Notes: generated from the sequence alone by a model not told the origin. A DNA stretch of 64,000 nucleotides from Leptobacterium flavescens (GCF_010671605.1 NZ_JAABOO010000001.1:620001-684000); one strand, 5' to 3'. Shown: positions 9,516 through 17,616, counted from the stretch's first letter. Program-made: numbers and translations.

Positions 9516-10706
9516 ATGCCAGCAATATCAAATAAAGGCTTAAAAATGCCGGAATCTCCTATCCGTAAGTTAGTACCTTTTGCAGAAGATGCAAAGAAAA
9601 AAGGGATTAAAGTATACCATTTAAACATAGGACAACCCGATATCAGAACTCCCCAGGTGGCCCTGGATGCCATTAAAAACAACGATATAGCTGTACTGGA
9701 ATACAGCAGAAGTGAGGGGTCTGAAGTCTACAGAGAAAAAATAGCTGCCTATTACGACAGCAAGAATATAAAGGTTAGCGCTACCGATATTATTGTAACG
9801 ACCGGAGGGTCTGAAGCCTTGTTCTTTACCATGGGAACTATTGCAGATGCCGGGGATGAAATAATCATTCCGGAGCCTTTTTATGCAAATTACAACGGAT
9901 TTGCTACCGCATCGGGGGTGAATGTAGTACCTGTTGTGTCTAAGATCGATGATAATTTTGCCCTTCCTCCTATTGAGGAATTCGAAAAACTCATCAGCCC
10001 GAAAACAAAGGCTATTCTTATCTGTAATCCCGGAAACCCTACCGGTTACCTGTATTCCAGAGAGGAGATCCTGAAACTTGCAGAAATTGCTAAAAAACAC
10101 AACCTCTTCCTGATAGCAGATGAAGTATACAGGGAATTTGCTTATGACGGAGCTGAACATTACTCTATCATGCAGGTAGAAGGCCTGGAAGAGCACGCCA
10201 TTATGATCGATTCGGTTTCCAAGCGTTACAGTATGTGCGGAGCGAGGATCGGTTGTATCGTTTCCAGAAATAAAGAGGTGATCGCATCGGCGCTTAAATT
10301 TGCCCAGGCGAGGTTATCTCCTCCTACTTTTGCACAAATTGCCAGTGAGGCAGCATTAGATACCCCTCAAAGCTACTTTGACGAGGTAATTACGGAATAT
10401 GTGGCCAGAAGGAATACTTTGGTAAGTGAGCTTGAAAAAATAGAGAATGTAAAAGTAGCCAGGCCTAAAGGGGCATTTTACTGTATAGCTGAGCTTCCGG
10501 TAGACGATGCCGATGATTTTGCGCAGTGGTTACTGGAAAAATTCCATCTGAATAACGAAACCATCATGGTAGCTCCTGCCGCAGGATTCTATTCTACCAA
10601 AGGGATCGGAAAAAATCAGGTAAGGATCGCTTATGTTCTTAAAGAAGAAGACCTTATAAAATCGGTTGCAGTATTAAAAGCTGCCCTGGAAGCCTATAAA
10701 TCCTGA
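9516..10706 (+). CDS. PLP-dependent aminotransferase, class I/II
   Basis: A 396-residue fold-type I aminotransferase. NPGNPTG is at 171-177, the ADEVYREF block at 201-208, and the PLP-binding lysine is K236 in DSVSKRYSMCGARIG. The N-terminus (SPIRKLVPFAEDAKKKG) and the GQPDIRTP motif suggest the aspartate/aromatic/LL-DAP-like branch. The amino acid substrate cannot be read from the sequence. It differs from the aspartate aminotransferase at 56.3 kb. It lies 6 bases before murB, so the two are probably co-transcribed, as often seen in Bacteroidetes. Confidence 0.88.
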   Translation: MPAISNKGLKMPESPIRKLVPFAEDAKKKGIKVYHLNIGQPDIRTPQVALDAIKNNDIAVLEYSRSEGSEVYREKIAAYYDSKNIKVSATDIIVTTGGSEALFFTMGTIADAGDEIIIPEPFYANYNGFATASGVNVVPVVSKIDDNFALPPIEEFEKLISPKTKAILICNPGNPTGYLYSREEILKLAEIAKKHNLFLIADEVYREFAYDGAEHYSIMQVEGLEEHAIMIDSVSKRYSMCGARIGCIVSRNKEVIASALKFAQARLSPPTFAQIASEAALDTPQSYFDEVITEYVARRNTLVSELEKIENVKVARPKGAFYCIAELPVDDADDFAQWLLEKFHLNNETIMVAPAAGFYSTKGIGKNQVRIAYVLKEEDLIKSVAVLKAALEAYKS

Positions 10707-10712
10707 TATAAT

Positions 10713-11726
10713 TTGATCATTCAAGAAAATATATCGCTTAAGGCCTTTAATACTTTTGGCATCGATGTAAAAGCCAGGTATTTTACAGAGGTTACTACTC
10801 TGGAAGATCTGAAAGCAGTTCTGACCCAAAAGGAACATCCGGATAAATTTATCCTGGGTGGTGGTAGCAATATGCTTCTAACCCGTAACATTGATGCGCT
10901 TGTGGTTTATATTAACCTCAAGGGGATAGAAGTCATTTCCAGTACGGAGGAAGAGGTAGATATAGCTGTCAGAGCGGGAGAAAACTGGCATGAATTTGTT
11001 TGCTGGTGTATAGAAAACAATTACGGAGGACTGGAAAACCTTTCCCTTATCCCCGGAAATGTGGGCACTGCTCCCATTCAGAACATCGGAGCTTACGGAG
11101 TAGAGCTTAAGGATGTGTTTATTTCCTGTCATGCCTGGCATAAAGAAAATGCAGAAGAGCAGGTATTTTCACTGGAAGATTGCAAATTCGGGTACAGGGA
11201 TTCTGTTTTTAAGAATGAACTCAAGGGAAAATATATAATTACACAGGTTAATTTCCGTCTGAGCAGAAAAGATCACAAGCTGAATACCTCTTATGGAGCT
11301 ATACAACAGCATTTGGAGGATTCAAATATAAACTCCCCTACTATCCGGGATGTTTCAGAAGCCGTGATCGCTATCAGGAGGAGCAAACTTCCGGATCCTA
11401 AAGAAATAGGTAATAGCGGTAGTTTTTTCAAGAATCCGGTAATTTCCCGGCTTAAATTCGATAGTTTACTGGAAAAATACCCAAATATGCCGAGTTACAG
11501 GATCTCAGATACGGAGATCAAGGTTCCGGCCGGATGGCTCATAGAACAATGTGGATTTAAGGGTAAACGCTTCGGAGATGCGGGTATACACGAACGCCAG
11601 GCACTTGTACTGGTAAATCACGGCAATGCCAGCGGGAAGGAAATATGGCAATTAGCCACCGAGATCCGCGCCACCGTAAAAGATACTTTCGATATTGATA
11701 TTGAGCCCGAGGTAAATGTCATTTAA
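10713..11726 (+). CDS. murB: UDP-N-acetylenolpyruvoylglucosamine reductase
   Basis: Reduces UDP-GlcNAc-enolpyruvate to UDP-MurNAc with NADPH and FAD, the second committed step of peptidoglycan synthesis. FAD-contact motifs are ILGGGSNMLLT (45-55) and PGNVGTAPIQNIGAYGVE. The catalytic serine is in NSGSFFKNP and the C-terminal glutamate in EPEVNVI. At 337 residues it is the E. coli-like type I form. The start is TTG, 6 bases after the aminotransferase stop: no ATG or GTG exists in frame before the conserved NTFGID motif, so TTG is the only plausible start. Translational coupling may compensate for the weak start. Confidence 0.94.
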   Translation: MIIQENISLKAFNTFGIDVKARYFTEVTTLEDLKAVLTQKEHPDKFILGGGSNMLLTRNIDALVVYINLKGIEVISSTEEEVDIAVRAGENWHEFVCWCIENNYGGLENLSLIPGNVGTAPIQNIGAYGVELKDVFISCHAWHKENAEEQVFSLEDCKFGYRDSVFKNELKGKYIITQVNFRLSRKDHKLNTSYGAIQQHLEDSNINSPTIRDVSEAVIAIRRSKLPDPKEIGNSGSFFKNPVISRLKFDSLLEKYPNMPSYRISDTEIKVPAGWLIEQCGFKGKRFGDAGIHERQALVLVNHGNASGKEIWQLATEIRATVKDTFDIDIEPEVNVI

Positions 11727-11751
11727 AAGATAATTCCATCAGCTTAAAGAA

Positions 11752-11912
11752 TAAAAAAAACCCCCATCTCAAAAGATGAGGGTTTTTCGTCCCAAACTTA
11801 ACTAACCTAAACTAACCGCTATTACTTCGGTAACTAAACAGTCATCTCACGGATTGCTCCGCTATTTGCCCCAACAACTGTTTATCGTAATAGCAGAAGT
11901 TCCTTATTTTAA
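11752..11912 (-). ncRNA. Candidate structured small RNA, possibly 6S-like
   Basis: The 410-base gap between murB and the sigma factor holds nested complementary arms: 11816-11825 with 11887-11896, then 11835-11842 with 11877-11884, then the small hairpin 11850-11861. A second short hairpin (11822-11833) competes with the outer stem. At 11817/11895 the plus strand has a C-A mismatch but the minus strand has G.U, and the inner loop reads GCAA (a GNRA tetraloop) on the minus strand. The terminator at 11753-11787 is also better on the minus strand. The 5' end is a guess. The two-stem layout recalls 6S RNA; this is a hypothesis. Confidence 0.42.
11753..11787 (-). terminator. Bidirectional terminator between murB and the candidate RNA
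   Basis: CCCCCATC (11761-11768) pairs with GATGAGGG (11775-11782), flanked by eight A and five T. The single C-A mismatch on the plus strand becomes G.U on the minus strand, where eight T follow. It may end murB too, but is stronger for minus-strand transcription. Confidence 0.75.
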
Positions 11913-11930
11913 TCAGTCAAAGCGACATAG

Positions 11931-12136
11931 ATATATGGATACTATTACTTACTTAACTTAACAATATTTCAAAATGAACTTCGTTCTTATCACAGCTTTT
12001 ACTAAAACTTTTTCTTTTTCGCTGTTTTAATTTTTTAATTAATAAATTTGAATGTTTTTCGTTACAAGTATGTACGTCTGGTATTAAACTTTTGGACGTG
12101 CTTATCATCATAAATTTTTGTTAATCGTATTTTTTT
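11931..12136. other. Gene-free A/T-rich stretch before the ECF sigma gene
   Basis: Holds the upstream region of the sigma factor. ACGTC (12071-12075) and GACGT (12094-12098) form a short inverted repeat about 40 bases before the start codon, which may be an operator or part of an autoregulated promoter. No open reading frame and no clear TAnnTTTG box were seen. Confidence 0.35.
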
Positions 12137-12697
12137 ATGGCTGAATTACTGGAAAAACATATTATCCAGCTTTTAAGGGATCAGGACGAAAAAGGAATGA
12201 GCCTGTTATACGAGTACTATGGAGACACGCTTTTCGGGGTGGCCTTAAAGGTTACCAAGGATGAAGACCTCGCCAAAGATGTACTCCAGGAGAGTCTTAT
12301 TAAGGTCTGGAGAAAAATAAATAGCTACGATCCTAAAAAAGCCAAACTCTTTACCTGGCTGTTCAGGATCACACGAAATACAGCCATCGATAAAATAAGA
12401 AGTGTCAACACTAAAAGTGAGCAGGAAATCCAAGTTGAAGTTTCTAACGTATATAGTGTAGGGGTTAATAGCATAAGGCCCGAACACCTAGACGTAAAAC
12501 AGCATATTGATTCGCTTGATGAAAAATATCAGGTAGTGCTTGATGCGCTGTTTTTTAAGGGGATGACCCAGCAAGAGGCCAGTGAGGCTTTAGATATGCC
12601 CCTGGGAACTGTCAAGTCGAGATTAAAAATAGGCTTGAGAGAACTAAGAAAGATTTTTAATGCACCTATCGTGCTATTATTAATGTTTTGGATATGA
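12137..12697 (+). CDS. ECF RNA polymerase sigma factor
   Basis: A 186-residue sigma-70 family member of the extracytoplasmic function type. Region 2 is clear (LAKDVLQESLIKVWRKI..., then FTWLFRITRNTAIDKIR at about 73-89), and region 4 shows the helix-turn-helix MTQQEASEALDMPLGTVKSRL near the C-terminus. No zinc-binding or extra domain. Its stop codon overlaps the start of the following RskA-like anti-sigma gene (ATGA), the standard arrangement for a sigma factor and its own anti-sigma. The regulon is unknown; autoregulation from the long upstream region is likely for this type. Confidence 0.92.
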   Translation: MAELLEKHIIQLLRDQDEKGMSLLYEYYGDTLFGVALKVTKDEDLAKDVLQESLIKVWRKINSYDPKKAKLFTWLFRITRNTAIDKIRSVNTKSEQEIQVEVSNVYSVGVNSIRPEHLDVKQHIDSLDEKYQVVLDALFFKGMTQQEASEALDMPLGTVKSRLKIGLRELRKIFNAPIVLLLMFWI

Positions 12698-13467
12698 AAG
12701 ATAATGTAAAAATATTTTTAGAGAGCGATCTACTCGAGAAATATCTGATCGGCTCGACTACCGAAGAAGAAAGTATTCAGGTAGAGCATTATATTTCTAA
12801 ATATCCTGATGTGAGCAGGCAATATGAAGAATTACAGGATAATTTGGAAAATTATGCAAGATCTTTTTCCGTATCTGCACCACAGGAAGTTAAGGAACAA
12901 GTCCTTCAGGCTATAAACAAAAAAGCTACCAGTCACAGAATACATTGGTTTTCGGTGGCAGCAAGTGTGGCAGCTATCGTTTTCTGTACCACTACCATTA
13001 TGTTATGGTTACAGAATAATCTGTTGCTTGAAGAAAATTCTATGGTCTCTACCGAGATCAGGAACCTTAAGGAAGATGTACTTAGTACAAATACCAAATT
13101 AGAGGATATTAAAGATCAGTTTGTAGTCCTTAATAATCCCGAAACCAGGAAATATGTATTAAGAGGAAATCAAAGAGCAAAAAACCTTAGAACGGTTGCC
13201 TATATCAATCCCGTAGAAAGATTGTCTATGATTGATGTGGTTTCTCTTCCCGAACTACCTGAAGAACAGGTATATCAAATGTGGGCAGAAGTAGACGGAG
13301 TTATGATAAATTTAGGTGTCCTTAAAAAGAGGAATGAAGAAAAACTTATTTCTATTCCATTTAAGGAAAACGCCTCAGGTTACAATATTACGATAGAACC
13401 CAAAGGCGGTAATGAACAGGCTACAGCTGAAAATGTAGTAGCTAATATTTCATTTGAACAACAATAA
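12694..13467 (+). CDS. RskA-like anti-sigma factor
   Basis: Single-pass membrane protein expected to hold the upstream sigma factor inactive until an envelope signal arrives. The cytoplasmic N-terminus (FLESDLLEKYLIGSTTEEES...) is the anti-sigma helical domain. One membrane segment follows (IHWFSVAASVAAIVFCTTTIMLWL, about 88-110), then a coiled coil (NSMVSTEIRNLKEDVLSTNTKLEDI) and a periplasmic RskA domain (LPELPEEQVYQMWAEVDGVMINLGVL). I place the start at the ATG that overlaps the sigma stop codon (ATGA); a TTG two codons earlier is possible but less likely. Length is 257 residues. The zinc-binding HxxxCxxC motif of ZAS anti-sigmas is absent. Confidence 0.88.
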   Translation: MKDNVKIFLESDLLEKYLIGSTTEEESIQVEHYISKYPDVSRQYEELQDNLENYARSFSVSAPQEVKEQVLQAINKKATSHRIHWFSVAASVAAIVFCTTTIMLWLQNNLLLEENSMVSTEIRNLKEDVLSTNTKLEDIKDQFVVLNNPETRKYVLRGNQRAKNLRTVAYINPVERLSMIDVVSLPELPEEQVYQMWAEVDGVMINLGVLKKRNEEKLISIPFKENASGYNITIEPKGGNEQATAENVVANISFEQQ

Positions 13468-13490
13468 ATTTTAACTTAATATTATTCTAG

Positions 13491-13522
13491 TATAAAACTT
13501 AGTCTTTGGGCTAAGTTTTATA
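13491..13522 (+). terminator. Terminator after the anti-sigma gene
   Basis: TATAAAACTTAG (13491-13502) pairs with CTAAGTTTTATA (13511-13522) around an 8-base loop. The T-rich tail is at the same time the -7 box of the next gene. Confidence 0.8.
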
Positions 13523-13528
13523 TTTTTG
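13521..13528 (+). promoter_or_regulatory. -7 promoter box overlapping a terminator tail
   Basis: TATTTTTG matches TAnnTTTG, 18 bases before the start of the small cysteine-rich gene. It begins inside the last pairs of the preceding terminator. Confidence 0.5.
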
Positions 13529-13546
13529 TAGAAAGTTTATTTGTAA

Positions 13547-13753
13547 ATGAAATTAGTATTACTAACAATAGGATTAATAGGACTGGCTTTTGCCGGGATC
13601 GCTATAAAAATATGGGGCAAGAAGGACGGTAAATTTGCCGGCACTTGCGCCAGTCAGAGCCCTTTTCTTAATAAAGACGGACAAGCTTGCGGTTTTTGTG
13701 GAAAAATGCCGGATGAGCAATCTTGCGGAAGAGAAGAAATGCAAGGAAATTAA
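13547..13753 (+). CDS. Small cysteine-rich membrane protein
   Basis: A 68-residue protein I cannot assign to a named family beyond similar small flavobacterial membrane proteins. Residues 3-22 form one hydrophobic helix that would act as signal anchor. The remaining 46 residues contain four cysteines: C34, C48, C51 and C60, with C48-x2-C51 in ACGFCGK, in an otherwise polar segment. This could bind a metal ion or form disulfides outside the membrane. It has its own -7 box, so it is not simply part of the sigma operon, and lies 16 bases before the glycosyltransferase gene. The composition looks coding and the start has a good upstream region. Confidence 0.75.
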   Translation: MKLVLLTIGLIGLAFAGIAIKIWGKKDGKFAGTCASQSPFLNKDGQACGFCGKMPDEQSCGREEMQGN

Positions 13754-13769
13754 CCGGTAGAAAGCGCCT

Positions 13770-14882
13770 ATGCTTACACTACTACTCTACACTTATATCT
13801 CGATTATAGGTATTCAGCTTATTTACTTTTTGGGAATATTCAGGTCTTTTGCCTTTTACAAAGAAGAAAAAAAACGAAACCTGAAAAAACTCCCTCCCGT
13901 TTCGGTAATTATCTGTGCCAAGAACGAATCTGAAAACCTCAGAGAAAACCTTCCCAAAATAATAGATCAGAACTATCCCGAATTCCAGGTTGTCCTTATT
14001 AACGATGCTTCAAGTGATGACAGCCTCAAAATAATGGAAGATTTTGCTAAAAAACACGCTTTTATCAAAGTAGTGGATGTAAAGAGCAATGAGACTTTCT
14101 GGGGAAATAAAAAATACGCCTTAACCCTTGGTATCAAAGCAGCCAAATACGACCATCTCCTCTTTACGGATGCGGATTGCAAGGTCAATTCTGAGATCTG
14201 GATATCGGAAATGGCCGGGAAATTCAATGATCATCAAACCATCGTATTGGGGTACAGCCCCTATAAACGAATAAAAAAATCCTTTCTGAATGCCCTTATC
14301 AGGTTTGAGACCCTCTTAACGGCCATTCAGTATTTCTCTTATGCCAGGATCGGTATTCCCTATATGGGAGTAGGAAGGAACCTGGCCTATCACAAAAAGG
14401 AATTCTTTAACGCCAAAGGCTTTATCAAGCATATGCACGTTAAAAGCGGAGATGACGATCTGTTCATTAAAGAAGTGGCACACAAAGAAAATACGGCCCT
14501 GGCCTTCTCCGAAAGCAGTATTACCCTCTCAGAGGCCGAAAAAAGCTTCAAAAATTGGTTTTATCAGAAAAGAAGGCATATTTCTACTTCAAAGCATTAT
14601 AAATTTTTTCATAAGATGCTTTTAGGGCTTTTTTATATTTCCCAGTTTCTCTTCTGGCTGTTACTTATTATTCTCTTAGTGTATCAGTATCAGCTTATTC
14701 TGGTGATCTCTCTGGCGGTACTGAGGTTTTTAGTTCAATTCATTATTTACGGAAACTCCTTTAAAAAACTTCACGACACATCCCTTAAATGGTTCATTCC
14801 TGTGCTGGAGCTATTTCTAATTATGTTTCAATTTGTTATATTTATCGTAAATAGTTTTTCAAAAAAAGTACATTGGAGATAA
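13770..14882 (+). CDS. Membrane glycosyltransferase, family 2
   Basis: A 370-residue GT2 enzyme. An N-terminal membrane helix (about 3-25) is followed by the GT-A domain: PPVSVIICAKNESENL (about 42-57), VVLINDASSDDS, and the metal-binding DAD in LLFTDADCK. The acceptor region has GDDDLFI and the catalytic-type YQKRRH. Three or four membrane helices close the protein. This layout fits synthesis of a membrane lipid glycoside or a polysaccharide; the acceptor is unknown. Its end overlaps the next sigma factor gene by 10 bases, so the two are translationally coupled. Confidence 0.88.
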   Translation: MLTLLLYTYISIIGIQLIYFLGIFRSFAFYKEEKKRNLKKLPPVSVIICAKNESENLRENLPKIIDQNYPEFQVVLINDASSDDSLKIMEDFAKKHAFIKVVDVKSNETFWGNKKYALTLGIKAAKYDHLLFTDADCKVNSEIWISEMAGKFNDHQTIVLGYSPYKRIKKSFLNALIRFETLLTAIQYFSYARIGIPYMGVGRNLAYHKKEFFNAKGFIKHMHVKSGDDDLFIKEVAHKENTALAFSESSITLSEAEKSFKNWFYQKRRHISTSKHYKFFHKMLLGLFYISQFLFWLLLIILLVYQYQLILVISLAVLRFLVQFIIYGNSFKKLHDTSLKWFIPVLELFLIMFQFVIFIVNSFSKKVHWR

Positions 14883-15442
14883 CGCCCCAATTAATTGAGG
14901 ATAATATAGCAAAAGCTAAAACAGGAGACCAAAAGGCATTTAGTTTCCTGCTCGATCATTTCTGGAATGATGTATACGGATTTCAGCTTAGCAGGACCCA
15001 CAATGAAAATGATGCCGAAGACATTAGTATTCAGACTTTTTCCCGGGCTTTTGATAAAATAGACAGTTTTGATGAAAAATACGAATTCAGGACCTGGCTC
15101 ATTACGATCTCCAAAAACATTCATATAGACCTGATACGGAAGCAAAAATCCAATATTATTAATCAGGCTATTCAGGAGGAGGACAATGCCGTATACGATC
15201 TTGCCGATGATGCTCCTACCGCCGAAGATAAGCTCATTATAGAGCAAAACCTGGCAAAATTACTTCGTTATATCAAAAAATTAAAACCTCATTACCAGCA
15301 GGTCATCAACCTGAGGTATTTCCAGGAACTCAGCTATCAGGAGATTGCAAATGAGCTGGATGAGCCTTTGAATAACGTAAAAGTAAAGTTGCTGAGAGCT
15401 AAAAAATTATTGGCAGAGATCATTCAAAATAAAAAACAATGA
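14873..15442 (+). CDS. RNA polymerase sigma factor, sigma-70 family
   Basis: A 189-residue ECF-like sigma factor. Region 2 covers DVYGFQLSRTHNENDAEDISIQTFSRAFDKI and RTWLITISKNIHIDLIRKQK; region 4 is ELSYQEIANELDEPLNNVKVKLLRAKKLL. The start is TTG inside the end of the glycosyltransferase gene; no in-frame ATG or GTG occurs before region 2, so the non-ATG start is required. Its stop codon overlaps the next gene (ATGA). No anti-sigma gene is next to it, unlike the sigma factor at 12.1 kb, so its activity may be set by transcription or by a partner elsewhere. Confidence 0.9.
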   Translation: MEITPQLIEDNIAKAKTGDQKAFSFLLDHFWNDVYGFQLSRTHNENDAEDISIQTFSRAFDKIDSFDEKYEFRTWLITISKNIHIDLIRKQKSNIINQAIQEEDNAVYDLADDAPTAEDKLIIEQNLAKLLRYIKKLKPHYQQVINLRYFQELSYQEIANELDEPLNNVKVKLLRAKKLLAEIIQNKKQ

Positions 15443-16653
15443 GCAATCTTCTAAAAAAGCTTGGCCCCGGACTCTTATTTGCCGGAGCTGCTATAGGGGT
15501 GTCCCATCTGGTGCAGAGTACCAGGGCAGGCGCTGATTTCGGTTTCGGTCTGATCTGGGCTTTATTGCTTGTAAATTTGTTTAAATACCCCTTCTTTCAA
15601 TACGGTCCGAGATATGCCATGGCAACCGGAGAAAGTCTTCTTGACGGTTATAAAAAGATGGGGAAATGGGTGATCATCGCATATTTTATCCTCACATTCG
15701 CTACCATGTTTGCCATTCAAACTGCCGTTACCATTGTAACAGCCGGTCTGGCCGTAAATCTTTTCGGAATTACGGATAATGTTGTGGTCTGGAGTACGAT
15801 CATCACTTTTGTATGTCTCTTTATTCTCCTTGTCGGAAAGTACAAACTCCTGGATAATCTTATCAAATTCATCATCATAGCCCTGACCATCAGTACAATT
15901 ACCGCTGTAATTATAGCGGCTTTTAATTCGGATGCCGCTTACAGTTTTAAACAGGTATTGCCCGAAGGTGCTATAGAAGTCTCCTTTTTAATAGCATTTA
16001 TGGGCTGGATGCCGGCTCCTCTCGATATATCGGTATGGCACTCCTTATGGGCCATAGAAAAAAAGAAGACAGTAAAAAACTACGATATCAAAAGTTCCCT
16101 CCTCGATTTTAATATCGGTTATATCGGTACTATTATCCTGGGAGTATGTTTTGTATCGCTGGGAGCCCTTGTAATGTTTAATTCGGGAGAGACCTTTAGC
16201 AATAGTGCTTCGGCTTTTTCCGGTCAGCTGATCAGCCTTTATACCAGTAACCTGGGCGAAGGTACTTATATCTTTATTGCACTGGCAGCCTTTACCACCA
16301 TGTTCAGTACCACCATAACCACCCTGGATGCTTCTCCAAGGGCTATGGCACATATATCCAAACTGTTATTCGGAAAGCTCGTAAAACACAGTTTTATTTT
16401 CTGGATGATGGTATTGGTATTCGGAACCATTGCCATTTTTGTGTTTTTCCTCTCAGAAATGAAATTACTGGTAGATATTGCCACCATTCTGTCCTTTATA
16501 ACGGCACCTTTCTATGCCATCATCAATTACAAGCTTATTACTTCAAAGCATACACCAAAGGAGTGGAGACCCGGTCTTCTGCTAAAAACAATAAGTATTC
16601 TGGGAATACTGTTTTTATTGGTATTTAGTATTTGGTACATAACAACACTCTAG
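15439..16653 (+). CDS. Divergent Nramp-family transporter
   Basis: A 404-residue membrane protein with about 11 helices and an overall Nramp (SLC11) pattern. It opens with GPGLLFAGAAIGVSHLVQSTRAG, where classical metal transporters have a DPGN motif, and helix 6 has MGWMPAPLDISVWHS in place of the MPHN-type motif. Both motifs form the manganese/iron site in the classical family, so the substrate is probably not the usual divalent metals and cannot be named. The start overlaps the sigma factor stop by 4 bases, giving a three-gene coupled operon with the glycosyltransferase and sigma factor. Confidence 0.8.
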   Translation: MSNLLKKLGPGLLFAGAAIGVSHLVQSTRAGADFGFGLIWALLLVNLFKYPFFQYGPRYAMATGESLLDGYKKMGKWVIIAYFILTFATMFAIQTAVTIVTAGLAVNLFGITDNVVVWSTIITFVCLFILLVGKYKLLDNLIKFIIIALTISTITAVIIAAFNSDAAYSFKQVLPEGAIEVSFLIAFMGWMPAPLDISVWHSLWAIEKKKTVKNYDIKSSLLDFNIGYIGTIILGVCFVSLGALVMFNSGETFSNSASAFSGQLISLYTSNLGEGTYIFIALAAFTTMFSTTITTLDASPRAMAHISKLLFGKLVKHSFIFWMMVLVFGTIAIFVFFLSEMKLLVDIATILSFITAPFYAIINYKLITSKHTPKEWRPGLLLKTISILGILFLLVFSIWYITTL

Positions 16654-16676
16654 GCTTTTTTTAAGAGATTAGTTTG

Positions 16677-16684
16677 TATCTTTG
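16677..16684 (+). promoter_or_regulatory. -7 promoter box of lipA
   Basis: TATCTTTG matches TAnnTTTG, 18 bases before the lipA start. A -33 TTG at 17-19 bases was not clear. Confidence 0.5.
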
Positions 16685-16702
16685 CTTTTCTAAAAACATG
16701 CA

Positions 16703-17578
16703 ATGAGCGTAGAAACAGTTACAGCCAAAGAGCCTCTTAAGGGGAAACCCAAATGGTTAAGGGTTAAACTACCCACAGGTAAAAAATACACGGAATTAAG
16801 AGGATTGGTAGATAAATATAAGCTCCACACCATCTGTACTTCCGGAAGTTGCCCGAATATGGGAGAATGTTGGGGAGAAGGTACTGCAACTTTTATGATT
16901 CTGGGAAATATCTGTACCCGTTCCTGTGGTTTTTGCGGAGTTAAGACCGGAAGACCGGAAACGGTAGACTGGGAAGAACCGGAAAAAGTAGCGCGCTCTA
17001 TCAAAATAATGAATATCAAACACGCCGTGGTTACTTCGGTAGACAGAGATGATCTGAAAGACATGGGATCTATCATCTGGGCCGAAACGGTAAGGGCTAT
17101 CCGAAGAATGAATCCGAATACAACGCTGGAAACCCTTATTCCTGATTTTCAGGGAGTGGAACGCAATATAGACCGTATCGTGGAAGTTGCTCCCGAAGTG
17201 GTGTCTCACAATATGGAAACCGTAAGGCGTCTGACCCGTGAAGTAAGGATACAGGCCAAATACGATCGAAGCCTTGAGGTGTTAAGATATTTGAAAGATC
17301 AGGGGATAAACCGTACAAAATCGGGTATCATGCTCGGTTTAGGGGAACTGGAAGAAGAAGTTATACAGACCATGGAGGACCTGAGAAGCGTAAATGTAGA
17401 TGTGGTAACCATAGGTCAGTATCTTCAACCTTCGAAGAAACACCTGCCGGTAAAAGAGTTTATTACCCCCGATCAGTTTAAAAAATACGAAAACATCGGT
17501 TTGGAAATGGGATTCAGACATGTTGAAAGCGGTGCTCTGGTAAGATCTTCTTACAAAGCTCACAAACATATCGAATAA
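16703..17578 (+). CDS. lipA: Lipoyl synthase
   Basis: Radical SAM enzyme that inserts two sulfurs into octanoyl chains on lipoyl-dependent proteins. The auxiliary iron-sulfur cluster ligands are C45, C50 and C56 ([12 protein letters not shown]), and the radical SAM cluster ligands are C71, C75 and C78 (CTRSCGFC). The conserved R-S-S-Y near the end (281-284) supplies the serine ligand of the auxiliary cluster. Length (291 residues) is normal. It has its own -7 box and is followed 38 bases later by gap, with which it may be co-transcribed. Confidence 0.97.
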   Translation: MSVETVTAKEPLKGKPKWLRVKLPTGKKYTELRGLVDKYKLHTICTSGSCPNMGECWGEGTATFMILGNICTRSCGFCGVKTGRPETVDWEEPEKVARSIKIMNIKHAVVTSVDRDDLKDMGSIIWAETVRAIRRMNPNTTLETLIPDFQGVERNIDRIVEVAPEVVSHNMETVRRLTREVRIQAKYDRSLEVLRYLKDQGINRTKSGIMLGLGELEEEVIQTMEDLRSVNVDVVTIGQYLQPSKKHLPVKEFITPDQFKKYENIGLEMGFRHVESGALVRSSYKAHKHIE

Positions 17579-17616
17579 ACTTCCATTTACCGAGATCTGT
17601 TTACCTTACCTCCAAC

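Noticed and set aside
9516-10706. Aminotransferase considered as a kynurenine aminotransferase
   Set aside because: The fold is right but no substrate-specific residues can be read, and it lies far from kmo and kynU next to murB.
11816-11896. Folded stretch considered as a tRNA
   Set aside because: No acceptor stem with a T-loop GTTCRA pattern or anticodon arm; arm lengths do not fit a cloverleaf.
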